A DNA stretch of 64,000 nucleotides from JACRLV01 sp045863555 (GTDB lineage: Bacteria; Planctomycetota; Phycisphaerae; UBA1845; Fen-1342). Of the stretch, positions 1-8,910 are shown piece after piece; position 1 is the first letter of the stretch; each line of letters starts with the position of its first letter. The notes under the pieces are model-generated. The model had not been told where the DNA came from and did not search any database. It worked only from the letters and a program-made list of their open reading frames with translations. Where the stretch lies: contig BTUU01000004.1 in the NCBI GenBank assembly GCA_045863555.1, forward strand, positions 248,001 through 312,000, in the 5' to 3' direction. A program made the translations under genes and the position numbers.

Positions 1-1260
1 CAGCACCATGGGGCCGGGCTGCCGGCCGCGTTTGCCGGCGGCTGCTTTCGGCAGCGTCAGATAGCTGACGAGGCTCAGGCCGTCGCGAGCCGGGATGATG
101 ACCGGTTTCATTGCCGCCAGCTTCGCTGTCTCCAGTTCGGAACGGCTCGAGAACAGCGGCGTGACCTTCTTCTCGCCGCGTTCATACATCGCGTACCGCT
201 GCGGCCGGGCGTCCTCATCGATCGCAAGGATCCAGACCTGGTCATCCTGCGTGCGACTGACGATGTTCAGATCGCCCGGCAGTTTTTCGCCCAGGGCGCC
301 AAAGTCGGCCTTGAAATCGGCGTCGAGAATCTCCCAGCGGCGACGATCGTACTCGAACGCAACGGCCTGAACGGTCTTATTCGCCGGACTGACCAGCACC
401 ATGCCCGCGTCCGCCCGTGCATCCTCCGCGAAAAGCGTGCGCGATCCGTCCGCGAGATTGACCGCGAAGAGACCGGCCGTGTCGCGCTTCCGCGAATCCT
501 TCAGGTAAAGCACGGTGCCGGACTCGTCGAATCCGACCGGCTCGGTCGTAAGGGCATCCTCCATGGGGATCTGCGTTTCGAGCGTCCAACTGCCGTCTTC
601 CGCGTGGTAGCGGTAGACCTCGGACCCGCCGTCGCGCGTGGCGAGCTCGCCGAACCGCACCTGAAAGGCGTCATCCGTGACAAAACCGGTAAAACCGCGC
701 TCATTCTTCACCAGCAGCGTCGACTCGCCGGATTCGAGCGTGATGCGGTGGAGATCGTGGAACTTCGGATCGCGGCTGTTGAGCGCGACCAGGATCTCAT
801 CGGGAAATTGCGGGCTGAGATGCTGGATGCGCGCGGCCACGCCCTTCGCGGGCGTCAGGGCGCGGGTCTCCAGCGTCTCGACATTGACGGCGAACAGGCG
901 CCAGTCCTCATTTCCGCCCTCGTCCTGGAGATAGACGATCTGATCGTTGCGGAAGGTCCATACGAAACGGCGGATGCCCCGGCCGCGGTCGCCGGTCACG
1001 GGCTTGGCCGCGGCGATGTCGCTCACGGGTGCTACCCAGATGTTCATGACGCCGTCGCGCGGCGCGAGCCAGGCGAGCTTGCCGCCGTACGGGCTGATCG
1101 CCGGCGCCGCCCGGTCGGGATTGCCGAAGAGCACCCGGCGCGGCAGCAGATCGCCGGCCGCCGGCCCCGGTTCGCGTTTTGCGGATTGCCCGAACGCGCC
1201 CGCCGGCAACGACAGCACCAGCATCACGAACATCACCCTCCTGAGAACCTCGAACGTCAT
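1..1260 (-). CDS. S9-family (prolyl oligopeptidase-like) peptidase, N-terminal part
   Basis: Only the first 420 codons are present; the frame is open to the window edge, so the catalytic hydrolase domain lies outside. Residues 1-24 are a signal peptide (hydrophobic VMFVMLVLSLPAGAFG), so the enzyme is exported. From about residue 42 the sequence reads like the beta-propeller of S9 peptidases (ISPYGGKLAWLAP, then MNIWVAP, then IVYLQDEGGNEDWRLFAV). The last codons (GPMVL) match the strand just before the oxyanion 'HGGP' motif of this family. The ATG has a good ribosome site (GAGGAG, 8 nt upstream). It sits about 200 nt downstream of mqnE on the same strand and may have its own promoter. Acylaminoacyl-peptidase or dipeptidyl-peptidase activity cannot be told apart here. 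Confidence 0.85.
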   Translation of the reverse strand, partial: MTFEVLRRVMFVMLVLSLPAGAFGQSAKREPGPAAGDLLPRRVLFGNPDRAAPAISPYGGKLAWLAPRDGVMNIWVAPVSDIAAAKPVTGDRGRGIRRFVWTFRNDQIVYLQDEGGNEDWRLFAVNVETLETRALTPAKGVAARIQHLSPQFPDEILVALNSRDPKFHDLHRITLESGESTLLVKNERGFTGFVTDDAFQVRFGELATRDGGSEVYRYHAEDGSWTLETQIPMEDALTTEPVGFDESGTVLYLKDSRKRDTAGLFAVNLADGSRTLFAEDARADAGMVLVSPANKTVQAVAFEYDRRRWEILDADFKADFGALGEKLPGDLNIVSRTQDDQVWILAIDEDARPQRYAMYERGEKKVTPLFSSRSELETAKLAAMKPVIIPARDGLSLVSYLTLPKAAAGKRGRQPGPMVL

Positions 1261-1460
1261 TTCCTGCTCCTCTTCGACAGCTTCGTCCTGCCAGGGCGAT
1301 TCGGCCTGCGGACTCGCCGCACCGGGCCCAGTGAACCCGTCGAGCCGAAAAACACATTACCGGGACTTCTCGCGGATCGGATGTGTCGGAGCCGAATTCG
1401 CGGCCGCCTGCGTGCGACCGTCAGACTAGACCCTTGCCGCCGCCCATTCCCCTCACAAAA

Positions 1461-2699
1461 TCACCCGGCCGCACCGCTTCGCCGCACGACCGGCCGGTAG
1501 AGCGTATCCCGCTCGACGGGGATGCAGCCCGCTTCGCGGATCAGGTCGTGGATCTGCGGGGCCGTCAGCTCCTGATGATTTGTCCCGCGGCCCTCGCGCT
1601 TCGTAATGTCGTACCAGACGACCGTTCCGTCGAAATCGTCCACGCCCCAGTTCAGTGCGACCTGCGACAGCTTGGGCGTCTGCATGATCCAGAACGCCTT
1701 GATGTGGTCGAAATTGTCGAGCATCAGCCGCGAAACGGCGAGCGTGCGGAGGTCGTCCAGCCCCGTCGGACCGGGCAGATGCTCGAACGCGCTGCCGTCG
1801 GGCACGAACGAGAGCGGAATGCAGCACTGAAACGCGGCCGGGCGGACCCGTTTTTCGCCCTTTTCGCCAATCGCCGCTGTTTCCCGCTCGTAAGCGGCGA
1901 TTCTCTCCAGCGATCGATCCTGGTGCTCGCGCAGCTTGATCATGTGCGTCAAGCGCTCGTCGACGCCCTCGATATGGCCGTAGAGCATGGTCGCATTCGT
2001 CGGGATACCGAGGGCGTGCGCGGCCGCGTGCACGTCGAACCAGTGCTTTTCGCCCACCTTCGCACGGAACGCCTCGTCGTGCACGCGGTCGTCGAAGATC
2101 TCCGCCCCGCCGCCGGGCAGGCTGTCGAGGCCGGCCTCCTTGAGCGCGATCAGCACTTCATCGATGCTCAACCGCGGCCTGCTGATCCGCGTGAAGTGCA
2201 CGATCTCGATGGCCGTGAACGCCTTGATATGCAGCGTCGGACAGGCCCGCTTGATCTCGCGGCACATGTCGACGTAGAAGCTGAAGGGCAGCTTTGGATG
2301 CAACCCGCCGACGATGTGCACCTCGGTCGCGCCCTGCTCATGGGCCTCGCGGGCCGTTCGGACAATCTCTTCGAGCGAGTACTCATAACCCGGCGTGTTA
2401 GCCAGCGGCGTGCCGCCCGTCTTTCCGTCGGGAGCCCGGTAGAACGCACAGAACTTGCAGCGCAGCACGCAGTAATTCGTGTAGTTGATGTGCCGGTTGA
2501 TGTTGAAATAGGCGATGCGCCCGTGCCGGCGCTCGCGGACGAAGTTGGCGAGCTCGCCGACGGTGAAAATATCGCGCGTGCGGAAGAGCGCGAGGCCATC
2601 CTCGCGCGACAGCCGCTCGCCCGCGATGACCTTCTCGCGGATCGGTTCCAGTGTCGGATCGATCACGATCCGTCCCGCCGCCCCAACCACCGCCGCCAT
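1461..2699 (-). CDS. mqnE: Aminofutalosine synthase, radical SAM (MqnE)
   Basis: This is a 412-residue radical SAM enzyme of the futalosine route to menaquinone. The cluster motif CxxxCxxC is at Cys77, Cys81 and Cys84 in the context NYTNYCVLRCKFCAFYR. The downstream 'IVGGLHPKLPFSFY', 'KAFTAIEI' and 'LDSLPGGGAEIF' segments are typical of MqnE/MqnC-type enzymes, and the tail 'DFDGTVV ... IREAGCIPVERDTLY' favours MqnE over MqnC. MqnE joins an enolpyruvyl-chorismate-derived radical acceptor to the adenosyl radical of SAM. A GGGAG ribosome site precedes the ATG by 6 nt. It lies 9 nt downstream of leuS, so the two are probably co-transcribed. No other mqn gene is in the window. Confidence 0.87.
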   Translation of the reverse strand: MAAVVGAAGRIVIDPTLEPIREKVIAGERLSREDGLALFRTRDIFTVGELANFVRERRHGRIAYFNINRHINYTNYCVLRCKFCAFYRAPDGKTGGTPLANTPGYEYSLEEIVRTAREAHEQGATEVHIVGGLHPKLPFSFYVDMCREIKRACPTLHIKAFTAIEIVHFTRISRPRLSIDEVLIALKEAGLDSLPGGGAEIFDDRVHDEAFRAKVGEKHWFDVHAAAHALGIPTNATMLYGHIEGVDERLTHMIKLREHQDRSLERIAAYERETAAIGEKGEKRVRPAAFQCCIPLSFVPDGSAFEHLPGPTGLDDLRTLAVSRLMLDNFDHIKAFWIMQTPKLSQVALNWGVDDFDGTVVWYDITKREGRGTNHQELTAPQIHDLIREAGCIPVERDTLYRPVVRRSGAAG

Positions 2700-2708
2700 C
2701 GTCGCTCC

Positions 2709-5609
2709 CTACTGCACGATCAGGTTGACCAGCCGGCCCTTCACGACGATCGCACGCTGGATCGTCCTGCCCGCGATGTCCTTCGCCACCGCGTCCACCG
2801 CTCTCGCTGCCGCCACGATCTCGTCGTCCGTCGCATCGGTCGGCACCGTCACGCGCCCGCGGACCTTGCCCTTGACCTGCACGGCGATCTCGACCGTGTC
2901 GTCGCGCGTCAGCGCTTCCTCGTACGCCGGCCAGGCGGCGGCCGACAGGAGTGTAGTCCCGCCCAGGCGCGCGAACAGCTCCTCGCACATGTGCGGCGCG
3001 AAGGGGCACAGCACCCGCAGGAATCGCTCGATCTGGTCGCGCCCGATCGTTTCGGCGCCCGTGGCCTCGTTTACCCACACGATCATCTGCGCGATGGCGG
3101 TGTTGAAGGCGAACGCCTCGATGTCGGTTTCAACCTTTTTGATTGTCTTGTGCAGCAGCTTTTCGAGCGACTCGTTTCGCCCCGCGCCCAGCCGCGGGTT
3201 GAGCTTCCAGCCCTCGCCGCCGTCTCCGACGACGACCAGCCGCCAGACGCGCTGGAGGAACCGGTGCACGCCGACGATGTCGCGCGTGTTCCACGGCTTG
3301 CTCGCGTCGAGCGGCCCCATGTACATCTCGTAGAGCCGCAGGGTGTCCGCCCCGTACTCGCCGATGATCTCGTCCGGATTGACGACGTTCTTCTTCGTCT
3401 TCGACATCTTGTCGAAGGTCTGGAGCACGGGTTGCCCGGCGTAGTAGAACTTCGTCTTCACCCGAACCCGCGCGGTCTTGCCGGCCTCGACCGCGGAGAG
3501 GCCGCGCGCCAGCGCCGCCTGAAGCGCCCGGGAGTCGACTTCCTCGGGGTGGAACATCTCCGTTTCGGGCCCCTCGGTCACCTCGGCGGCCGGCGCATAG
3601 ACGCCACGTTCGTCCCGATAGGAGGGCGCGCCGATCATGCCCTGGTTGAACAGTTTCTGGAACGGCTCGGGCGTCGAGACGACGTGCAGGTCGTAGAGCA
3701 CCTTGTGCCAGAAGCGCGCGTAGAGCAGGTGCAGCACGGCATGCTCGGCCCCGCCCAGGTAGAGATCGACGAACCCGGATTTCACCGCCCCGCCACCGGG
3801 CTTCTGCTGCGCCCAGTATCGCTCCACCCCCGGGTCGATCATCGCCTTGTCATTCGACGCGTCGGTGAAGCGCAGGTAGTACCAGCACGAACCCGCCCAC
3901 TGGGGCATCGTGTTCAGCTCGCGCCGCAGTTTCCGGCCGCCGCGCTCCAGCGTCGTCCACTCCACCGCGCGGCTGAGCGGGGTCTGCGGCTCGGCGTCCG
4001 GGTTGTCGCTGGCCGTCGGCTTGAAATCATCCATCGCCGGCAGCACAACGGGCAGGTCATTCTCCGGCACAGCCTCACTGAGTCCGCGTTCGTCGTAAAC
4101 GATCGGGAACGGCTCGCCCCAGTAGCGCTGCCGGCTGAAGAGCCAGTCGCGCAGCTTGTACTGCACCGTGCCCTCGCCGAGGTCGCGCTCCTCGAGCCAC
4201 TTCGTGATCTTCGCCTTGGCCTCGGGCGTCGGCAGGCCGTTGAGATCGCACTGGCCGGCGAACCGCTCGCCCTGCTCCGGATGCCCGGGTTCCGTCTGGA
4301 GCGGAGGCGAGTTGACGGCGACGCCGAGGTCCTCAAAGCCGCGCCAGGCCACGCCGGCCGGCGGCTGTACGACCTGCAACACCGGCAGGCCGAACGTGTC
4401 CGCGAACTCGAGATCGCGGCGGTCGGAGCCCGGCACGGCCATGATCGAACCGGTTCCGTATCCGCCCAGCACGTAATCCGCGACCCAGATCGGCAGGCGG
4501 GCGTGGTTCACCGGGTTGATCGCGTAGCCGCCCGTGAAGACGCCGGTCTTCACCTTTGACTCGGCCGTCCGTGCCAGATCGCTCTTCTGCCGGGCCTCGC
4601 GGACGTACGCCTCGACCGCGCCCCGCTGCGCGTCGGTCGTGATCACGTTGACCAGCCGATGCTCCGGCGCGAGCACCAGGTACGTGGCCCCATAGAGCGT
4701 GTCCGGCCGCGTGCTGTACACGCGGATGACGTCCTCAGCGCCGTCCAGCTTGAAATCGATGTACGCGCCTTCGCTGCGGCCGATCCATGCCCGCTGCATC
4801 AGTTTGATGGGCTCCGGCCACTCCAGGCCGTCGAGATCCGCCAGGAGCCGGTCCGCGTACTCGGTAATGCGGAGCATCCACTGCTTCATCGGCCGGCGAT
4901 AGACGGGGTGATTGCCCCGCTCGCTGCGGCCGTCCGCCGTGACTTCCTCGTTCGACAGCACGGTCCCGAGCGCCGGGCACCAGTTCACCGGCACCTCGGC
5001 CAAATAGGCGAGCCGGTGCTCATCGCGGAATTGCGCGACCGCGGCATCGCCCTCGGCCTTGACGTGCTGCGGGATCGGAAGCTGCTCGATCGGCCGCGCC
5101 GCCCCGGTGACTTCCCGTCCGCCGGCGTCGGTCCAGCGATATTCCGGGTCGTACCACGAGTTGTAGATCTTCAGAAAGATCCACTGCGTCCAGCGGTAAT
5201 AACGCTCATCGCACGTCGCGACCTCGCGGCTCCAGTCGTACGAGAGACCGATGATCTTGAGCTGCCGCTTGTATGTTTCGATGTTCTTCCGCGTCGTGAT
5301 GGCCGGGTGGATGCCGGTTTCGATCGCGTACTGCTCGGCGGGCAAGCCGAAAGCGTCCCAGCCCATCGGATGGAGCACGTTGAAGCCGCGCATCCGCTTG
5401 TAGCGCGAGACGATGTCGCTCGCGATATAGCCGAGGGGGTGGCCGACGTGCAGGCCCGCACCCGACGGATACGGGAACATGTCCAGGACATAGAAAGGCG
5501 GCTTTTCGCTCCCCGCCTCGCCCGGCGCCGCCGCGCGGAAACAGTCCGCCTCCGCCCACCGTCGCTGCCACTCGGGCTCGATTCGGCCGTAATCGTACGT
5601 TTCGCTCAT
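2709..5609 (-). CDS. leuS: Leucyl-tRNA synthetase
   Basis: This 966-residue class I synthetase charges tRNA-Leu with leucine. The HIGH signature is HVGH at residues 54-57 within FPYPSGAGLHVGHPLGY. The second signature near residue 735 reads KMSKT instead of the common KMSKS. A CP1 editing region is expected near residues 220-420 (YSTRPDTLYGATYLVLAPEH is present), followed by the anticodon-binding helices and a C-terminal domain ending VNLIVQ. Length is somewhat above the usual 820-880, with extra segments in the middle. The gene lies 19 nt downstream of the SurA/PpiD-like gene and 9 nt upstream of mqnE, all on the minus strand. Confidence 0.97.
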   Translation of the reverse strand: MSETYDYGRIEPEWQRRWAEADCFRAAAPGEAGSEKPPFYVLDMFPYPSGAGLHVGHPLGYIASDIVSRYKRMRGFNVLHPMGWDAFGLPAEQYAIETGIHPAITTRKNIETYKRQLKIIGLSYDWSREVATCDERYYRWTQWIFLKIYNSWYDPEYRWTDAGGREVTGAARPIEQLPIPQHVKAEGDAAVAQFRDEHRLAYLAEVPVNWCPALGTVLSNEEVTADGRSERGNHPVYRRPMKQWMLRITEYADRLLADLDGLEWPEPIKLMQRAWIGRSEGAYIDFKLDGAEDVIRVYSTRPDTLYGATYLVLAPEHRLVNVITTDAQRGAVEAYVREARQKSDLARTAESKVKTGVFTGGYAINPVNHARLPIWVADYVLGGYGTGSIMAVPGSDRRDLEFADTFGLPVLQVVQPPAGVAWRGFEDLGVAVNSPPLQTEPGHPEQGERFAGQCDLNGLPTPEAKAKITKWLEERDLGEGTVQYKLRDWLFSRQRYWGEPFPIVYDERGLSEAVPENDLPVVLPAMDDFKPTASDNPDAEPQTPLSRAVEWTTLERGGRKLRRELNTMPQWAGSCWYYLRFTDASNDKAMIDPGVERYWAQQKPGGGAVKSGFVDLYLGGAEHAVLHLLYARFWHKVLYDLHVVSTPEPFQKLFNQGMIGAPSYRDERGVYAPAAEVTEGPETEMFHPEEVDSRALQAALARGLSAVEAGKTARVRVKTKFYYAGQPVLQTFDKMSKTKKNVVNPDEIIGEYGADTLRLYEMYMGPLDASKPWNTRDIVGVHRFLQRVWRLVVVGDGGEGWKLNPRLGAGRNESLEKLLHKTIKKVETDIEAFAFNTAIAQMIVWVNEATGAETIGRDQIERFLRVLCPFAPHMCEELFARLGGTTLLSAAAWPAYEEALTRDDTVEIAVQVKGKVRGRVTVPTDATDDEIVAAARAVDAVAKDIAGRTIQRAIVVKGRLVNLIVQ

Positions 5610-5628
5610 GAGGGAGCCGACTCCGCTG

Positions 5629-7548
5629 CTATTGCGCCATCACGGGCGTGAAGCCCGTGCGCTTGAAGACATTCTCCGTCTTGCACCACTCCTGGAGCCG
5701 CGTAAGGGCGCTGATCTGGTTCGTCATCGGCCGGATCTGCTGAAGCGCGTTGATGAAATCATCCTGGTAGAGCGGCTTGACCTTGAGCACTTCGACGACG
5801 GCCCACTTGCGCGTCGTCGCCATCGGCCGCGCGAGCACGCGATGCGGTTTTTCCACGGGTTGCGTCGTGACCGCGAAGGCGGCGTCGCCGATCTTCTGCG
5901 AGAAGCCGATGTTCGGTGCGGACGTGAACTGCCGCGTGACCTGCGTCGCGGCGACCGGTTTCAGGTTCTCCAGGTACTTCTTCGGCGGCGTGCCTTCGAC
6001 GACAGGCTGCGTCGCGGCCGCGGATTCCGCCGCCTGGAGGACCTCGCGGAGTTCAATCGCCTGCTCCACCGCGGCATCCAGGCCCTCGGTCGCCGCGGCC
6101 TCGGCCAGCTTTCGGGCATGCTCGCCGGCCATCTCGTACGCCCGCTTGGTCTTGAAATCGCTGGCGAGCTTCTCGCGCACCTCGGTCCACGACGCCGGCG
6201 GGGCCTTCGGCGCGACCGCCACGACACGGAAGACGAACGGCTGCTGGCCTTTCATGCCGACGACGGGCGCCATGGAGATCGGGCTGGGCTCGTTGAGCCG
6301 CAGTTGCGCGCGCCCCGCGTTCTGCACCGTCGGCTGCTCCGGCAGGCCGACGACGTGAAACGCGAGGTTCGGCGCCTGGATGCGCTGCCGCCCCTCGGCG
6401 ATGGTCGCGCGGCCGAATTTCACGTCATTCCTGAGCGTGGTGAGGTCGATCAGCTCCGTCTTGTGGTAGATCACCTGCGCATCGATCGAGAACTTCTTCG
6501 CCAACTCCTCCAGCGAACCGATCGTGGAAGGATCGGGCGGCGGCCGCTTGCCCTCGGCGTCCGGCGGGACCGAATCCCAGGGCTTGCGCAGTTCCTCGAT
6601 GACCATGTTGATCACGCGGGCCGCCTCATCGCCGGCCTTGATCTGGCGAAGTTCTTCCTTGACCTGCTTCTCGGCTTCCTCGAAGGTCATCTGCACCATC
6701 GCGGGCCGGGCGGGGTCGAGGATCGGCCCCTCGCTCGGCTTGGTAAACCTGGTTTGGTTCGCCTCGAAGTATGGCCGGGCTTCCTTCGCGCTGACCCGGA
6801 TTCTCTCGACGAGCAGCGCGGGATCGACAGTCAGCCACTCGATCTGAACCTTGTCCGGAGACTGATAGCCGAAGACAAGCTCTTCTTCCGTGTGGGCGTC
6901 GAGCCGGTCCTTGCCTTCGTTAAAGAGCGCCTCGAGTTCGGCGTCGGTCGGATCGGGGACCTGGCGCATGAACGCCTCGGCCTCGATCGCGCTGATCTTT
7001 GCTTCGAGCTGCTGGCTGCGCTTCAGGTACTCCTGTTCCAGCCGCGGAAGGCTCTCGACGCCGCCGACCTGCAGGCCCTGGAGGCCCTTCGCGGCGGAGA
7101 CGCGGGCGATCGCTTCGATGATCGCGTCCTCGGTCGTCTGGTACCGCGTCATCAGCTCGTTCATCAGCTCGCCGATTTCCGGAATGCCCGAGAGTTCCTG
7201 GCGGATCCGGTCACGGCTCGAACGGAAGCCCATCCGCCCGGCTTCCTCGAGCATGAGGGCGGTGGCAATCTCGTTATCCAGTCGGTTTTCGGCCCCCATC
7301 GCAGGGTAGAGCGCGGGCTCCTGGCCGGAGAACATCTGCGCGATTTCCAGGTCGGCCTTCGCCCGCCGCAGCATGCCCTGTCGAATCGGTTCGCCGAACG
7401 CCGTTCCGATCACTTCGTCCGTCGCCGACATGCCGCCGCCGCGGCCGCCGCCGCGCATCATCACGCCTTCGAGCAGCCAGATGAGCAGCAGCGCTGCCAT
7501 CACGTACATCAGGGTCGTGCGACCGTAACTGCGAAAGAACTTCGTCAT
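5629..7548 (-). CDS. SurA/PpiD-like membrane-anchored chaperone
   Basis: The 639-residue protein has a short cytoplasmic N-terminus, one membrane helix (about residues 12-30, LMYVMAALLLIWLLEGVMM), a Gly/Arg linker, and a long soluble part predicted to be periplasmic. The segment after the helix resembles the SurA/PpiD N-terminal chaperone domain (GTAFGEPIRQGMLRRA, then LDNEIATALMLEEAGRMGF). I do not see a clear parvulin active-site signature, so peptidyl-prolyl isomerase activity is uncertain. It probably helps fold exported proteins. It is the first gene of a likely operon with leuS and mqnE, 19 nt before leuS, and is divergent from the small exported genes that start at 7825. Confidence 0.6.
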   Translation of the reverse strand: MTKFFRSYGRTTLMYVMAALLLIWLLEGVMMRGGGRGGGMSATDEVIGTAFGEPIRQGMLRRAKADLEIAQMFSGQEPALYPAMGAENRLDNEIATALMLEEAGRMGFRSSRDRIRQELSGIPEIGELMNELMTRYQTTEDAIIEAIARVSAAKGLQGLQVGGVESLPRLEQEYLKRSQQLEAKISAIEAEAFMRQVPDPTDAELEALFNEGKDRLDAHTEEELVFGYQSPDKVQIEWLTVDPALLVERIRVSAKEARPYFEANQTRFTKPSEGPILDPARPAMVQMTFEEAEKQVKEELRQIKAGDEAARVINMVIEELRKPWDSVPPDAEGKRPPPDPSTIGSLEELAKKFSIDAQVIYHKTELIDLTTLRNDVKFGRATIAEGRQRIQAPNLAFHVVGLPEQPTVQNAGRAQLRLNEPSPISMAPVVGMKGQQPFVFRVVAVAPKAPPASWTEVREKLASDFKTKRAYEMAGEHARKLAEAAATEGLDAAVEQAIELREVLQAAESAAATQPVVEGTPPKKYLENLKPVAATQVTRQFTSAPNIGFSQKIGDAAFAVTTQPVEKPHRVLARPMATTRKWAVVEVLKVKPLYQDDFINALQQIRPMTNQISALTRLQEWCKTENVFKRTGFTPVMAQ

Positions 7549-7760
7549 GTCGAGCTACACCACGGAGCCAGGAGAATTTGCACAGGCAAGCCGGCGGACC
7601 GCCGCCGCCTGGGAGCGTCCGCCGCCCCGGCACGCCTGTCGCAGGCGCACACCGCACGCCGCGAAACCATTCGAAACGGCGGATCATAAGGCCATCCCGC
7701 GGCCCGGCCAAGCCGGAGCCATGCGGATCCGCCCGGTTTCGACGATTCTGGCCAAAATCC

Positions 7761-7789
7761 TTGCCGCCCGTGTAATCGCGTTGTAGCAT
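7761..7789 (+). promoter_or_regulatory. Candidate sigma-70-type promoter for the small exported gene cluster
   Basis: TTGCCG (7761-7766) is 17 nt from TAGCAT (7784-7789), each matching four of six consensus bases. It lies about 35 nt upstream of the first gene of the cluster, in the 276-nt divergent gap. This is a pattern match only. Confidence 0.3.
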
Positions 7790-7824
7790 TCATCTCAGAG
7801 TCGAATTCGCCGGAGAAAACCTGG

Positions 7825-8049
7825 ATGAGTCGCATCAGAAAATCGCTTCGTGTGGCGGTGCTGGGACTGACCCTGCTTTTCGCCGTCTCCCCGTCACTGG
7901 CCCAGAAGAAAGAGCAGACCGAAGGGCCCTGGGACGTCTCTCCTATGGAAGAGGGCTACCGCTGGGTGCCCTGGGTCTTTGCGTTTCTGTTCGCCGCCGG
8001 CTGCCTCGGGCTGGCGTTCAAGAACCCTCACCGCTCTCACCTGGATTAG
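7825..8049 (+). CDS. Small exported membrane protein, unknown function
   Basis: This 74-residue protein has a signal peptide (LRVAVLGLTLLFAVSPSLAQ), a short acidic and aromatic segment (EGPWDVSPMEEGYRWVPW), a second hydrophobic helix (VFAFLFAAGCLGLAF) and a basic tail (KNPHRSHLD). The layout predicts a single-pass membrane protein with a small periplasmic N-terminal part. A GGAGA ribosome site lies about 9 nt before the ATG. The next gene starts 2 nt after its stop, so the two are surely translated from one message. I do not recognise a family. Confidence 0.75.
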   Translation: MSRIRKSLRVAVLGLTLLFAVSPSLAQKKEQTEGPWDVSPMEEGYRWVPWVFAFLFAAGCLGLAFKNPHRSHLD

Positions 8050-8051
8050 CC

Positions 8052-8342
8052 ATGAAAAAGAAAAACGCCTGGATCGCGTTTCTGATCGTCGCAAACGTGG
8101 CCCTCGCAGCCGGGCTCTTTGTCATGGCCCAGCCTGACAAGCCTGCCTTCGCCCAGGGGACCGGCCTCGCGGGCAACTACCTGGCCGTCTCCGGCGAGGT
8201 ACAGGACAGCTACGACGCCCTGTATCTCATCGACATGCGCTCCTATGTCCTGCACGCCCTCGTCTACGACCGCGGGCGCCGGGAACTCGACTACGTCGCG
8301 TCGCGCGATCTTCGCCGCGATTTCCGAAACGACCGAGACTAG
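8052..8342 (+). CDS. Small exported protein, paralogue of the next gene
   Basis: The 96-residue protein has an N-terminal hydrophobic segment (AWIAFLIVANVALAAGLFVMA), which is either an uncleaved anchor or a signal peptide. The exported part contains 'GNYLAVSGEVQDSYDALYLID' split by 'MRSYVLHALVYDRGRRELDYV'. The same pattern (tyrosine-rich strand, 'lyviD', then 'R.LyaL.yd...R.LDyl') recurs in the gene at 8385, suggesting a small beta-rich domain duplicated between neighbours. It starts 2 nt after the previous gene. The family is unknown; secretion is inferred from the N-terminus. Confidence 0.72.
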   Translation: MKKKNAWIAFLIVANVALAAGLFVMAQPDKPAFAQGTGLAGNYLAVSGEVQDSYDALYLIDMRSYVLHALVYDRGRRELDYVASRDLRRDFRNDRD

Positions 8343-8384
8343 GCCCGCTCGCCCTGGAGCGACCGGAAAAGGGATTTTCAAGCC

Positions 8385-8753
8385 ATGCAAGACTCAAACC
8401 CCGCCCCGCAAGCGGCCCCCGCGGCGACCCTGGATGCCAGGACGTTCGCCATCGGAATCCTGAGCGTCACGGCCTGCATCCTCTTTGTCGGGCTCGTCCT
8501 CGTGCTTTCGACGCCGCGGCCCGCCTTCGCCACCGGCCAGAACGACCGCGGCGGCGACTACATCATGCTGACACAGCAGCTCAGCAATTCCGTCGAAGGC
8601 ATCGTCGTGATCGACGCGGCTTCGAAACGGATGAGCCTCTACGCACTGAACGTCGGGAACAAGCGCCTCGACATCCTCCAGCGCAACGTCCCGCTTGAGC
8701 GCCTGCCCGGCAGCGTCGAGCAGCGTCAGGGCGGTGAGCGACGCGGCGGCTGA
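8385..8753 (+). CDS. Small exported protein, paralogue of the preceding gene
   Basis: The protein has 122 residues: a short Pro/Ala-rich cytoplasmic N-terminus, a membrane segment near residues 26-43 (IGILSVTACILFVGLVLVL), then an exported part 'GGDYIMLTQQLSNSVEGIVVID' followed by 'SKRMSLYALNVGNKRLDIL'. These strands line up with those of the 8052 gene. The C-terminus is Gln/Gly/Arg-rich (EQRQGGERRGG). It is the last of three small co-directional genes, 42 nt after the second. The function is unknown; a repeat of beta-propeller-blade size or a small adhesion domain are both possible. Confidence 0.72.
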   Translation: MQDSNPAPQAAPAATLDARTFAIGILSVTACILFVGLVLVLSTPRPAFATGQNDRGGDYIMLTQQLSNSVEGIVVIDAASKRMSLYALNVGNKRLDILQRNVPLERLPGSVEQRQGGERRGG

Positions 8754-8780
8754 CGCGCGCAGCGAGTCGATCCAACAACC

Positions 8781-8796
8781 GTGAATTCCGATTCAC
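8781..8796. repeat. Short perfect inverted repeat GTGAAT-tccg-ATTCAC
   Basis: Six-base arms with a 4-nt loop lie between the small-protein cluster and the promoter of the CNNM-type gene. It could be a weak hairpin or an operator just upstream of the -35 box at 8805. There is no U-tract, so it is not a convincing terminator. Confidence 0.3.
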
Positions 8797-8804
8797 AGTG
8801 CGGC

Positions 8805-8834
8805 TTGTGATCGGGCCCGCCCTGTCGATATAGT
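8805..8834 (+). promoter_or_regulatory. Candidate promoter of the CNNM/CorC-type gene
   Basis: TTGTGA (8805-8810) is separated by 18 nt from TATAGT (8829-8834), a five-of-six match to the -10 consensus. The predicted start of transcription is near 8841, giving a leader of about 70 nt before the TTG start at 8911. Confidence 0.4.
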
Positions 8835-8910
8835 GAAGCTGGGGTGAAGGTCCGCCCGCGAGCGACCCGCCGGAGGAGGCGGCCGGCCGCGGGCGTTTCC
8901 GAGGTTCCGC

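Noticed and set aside
3380..3410. KMSKT in leuS as a sign of an inactive enzyme
   Set aside because: Ser to Thr in the last position is a mild substitution and the rest of the enzyme, including HVGH and the editing region, is intact.
1383..4559. A 1058-codon plus-strand open frame opposite mqnE and leuS
   Set aside because: It is antisense to two clear genes; long antisense frames are common when G/C dominates third positions. Its translation is Arg/Asp/His/Leu-rich with no domains.
5608..7689. A 693-codon plus-strand frame opposite the SurA/PpiD-like gene
   Set aside because: No ribosome site, no domains, shadow-like composition; the minus-strand gene has a membrane helix and fits the operon.
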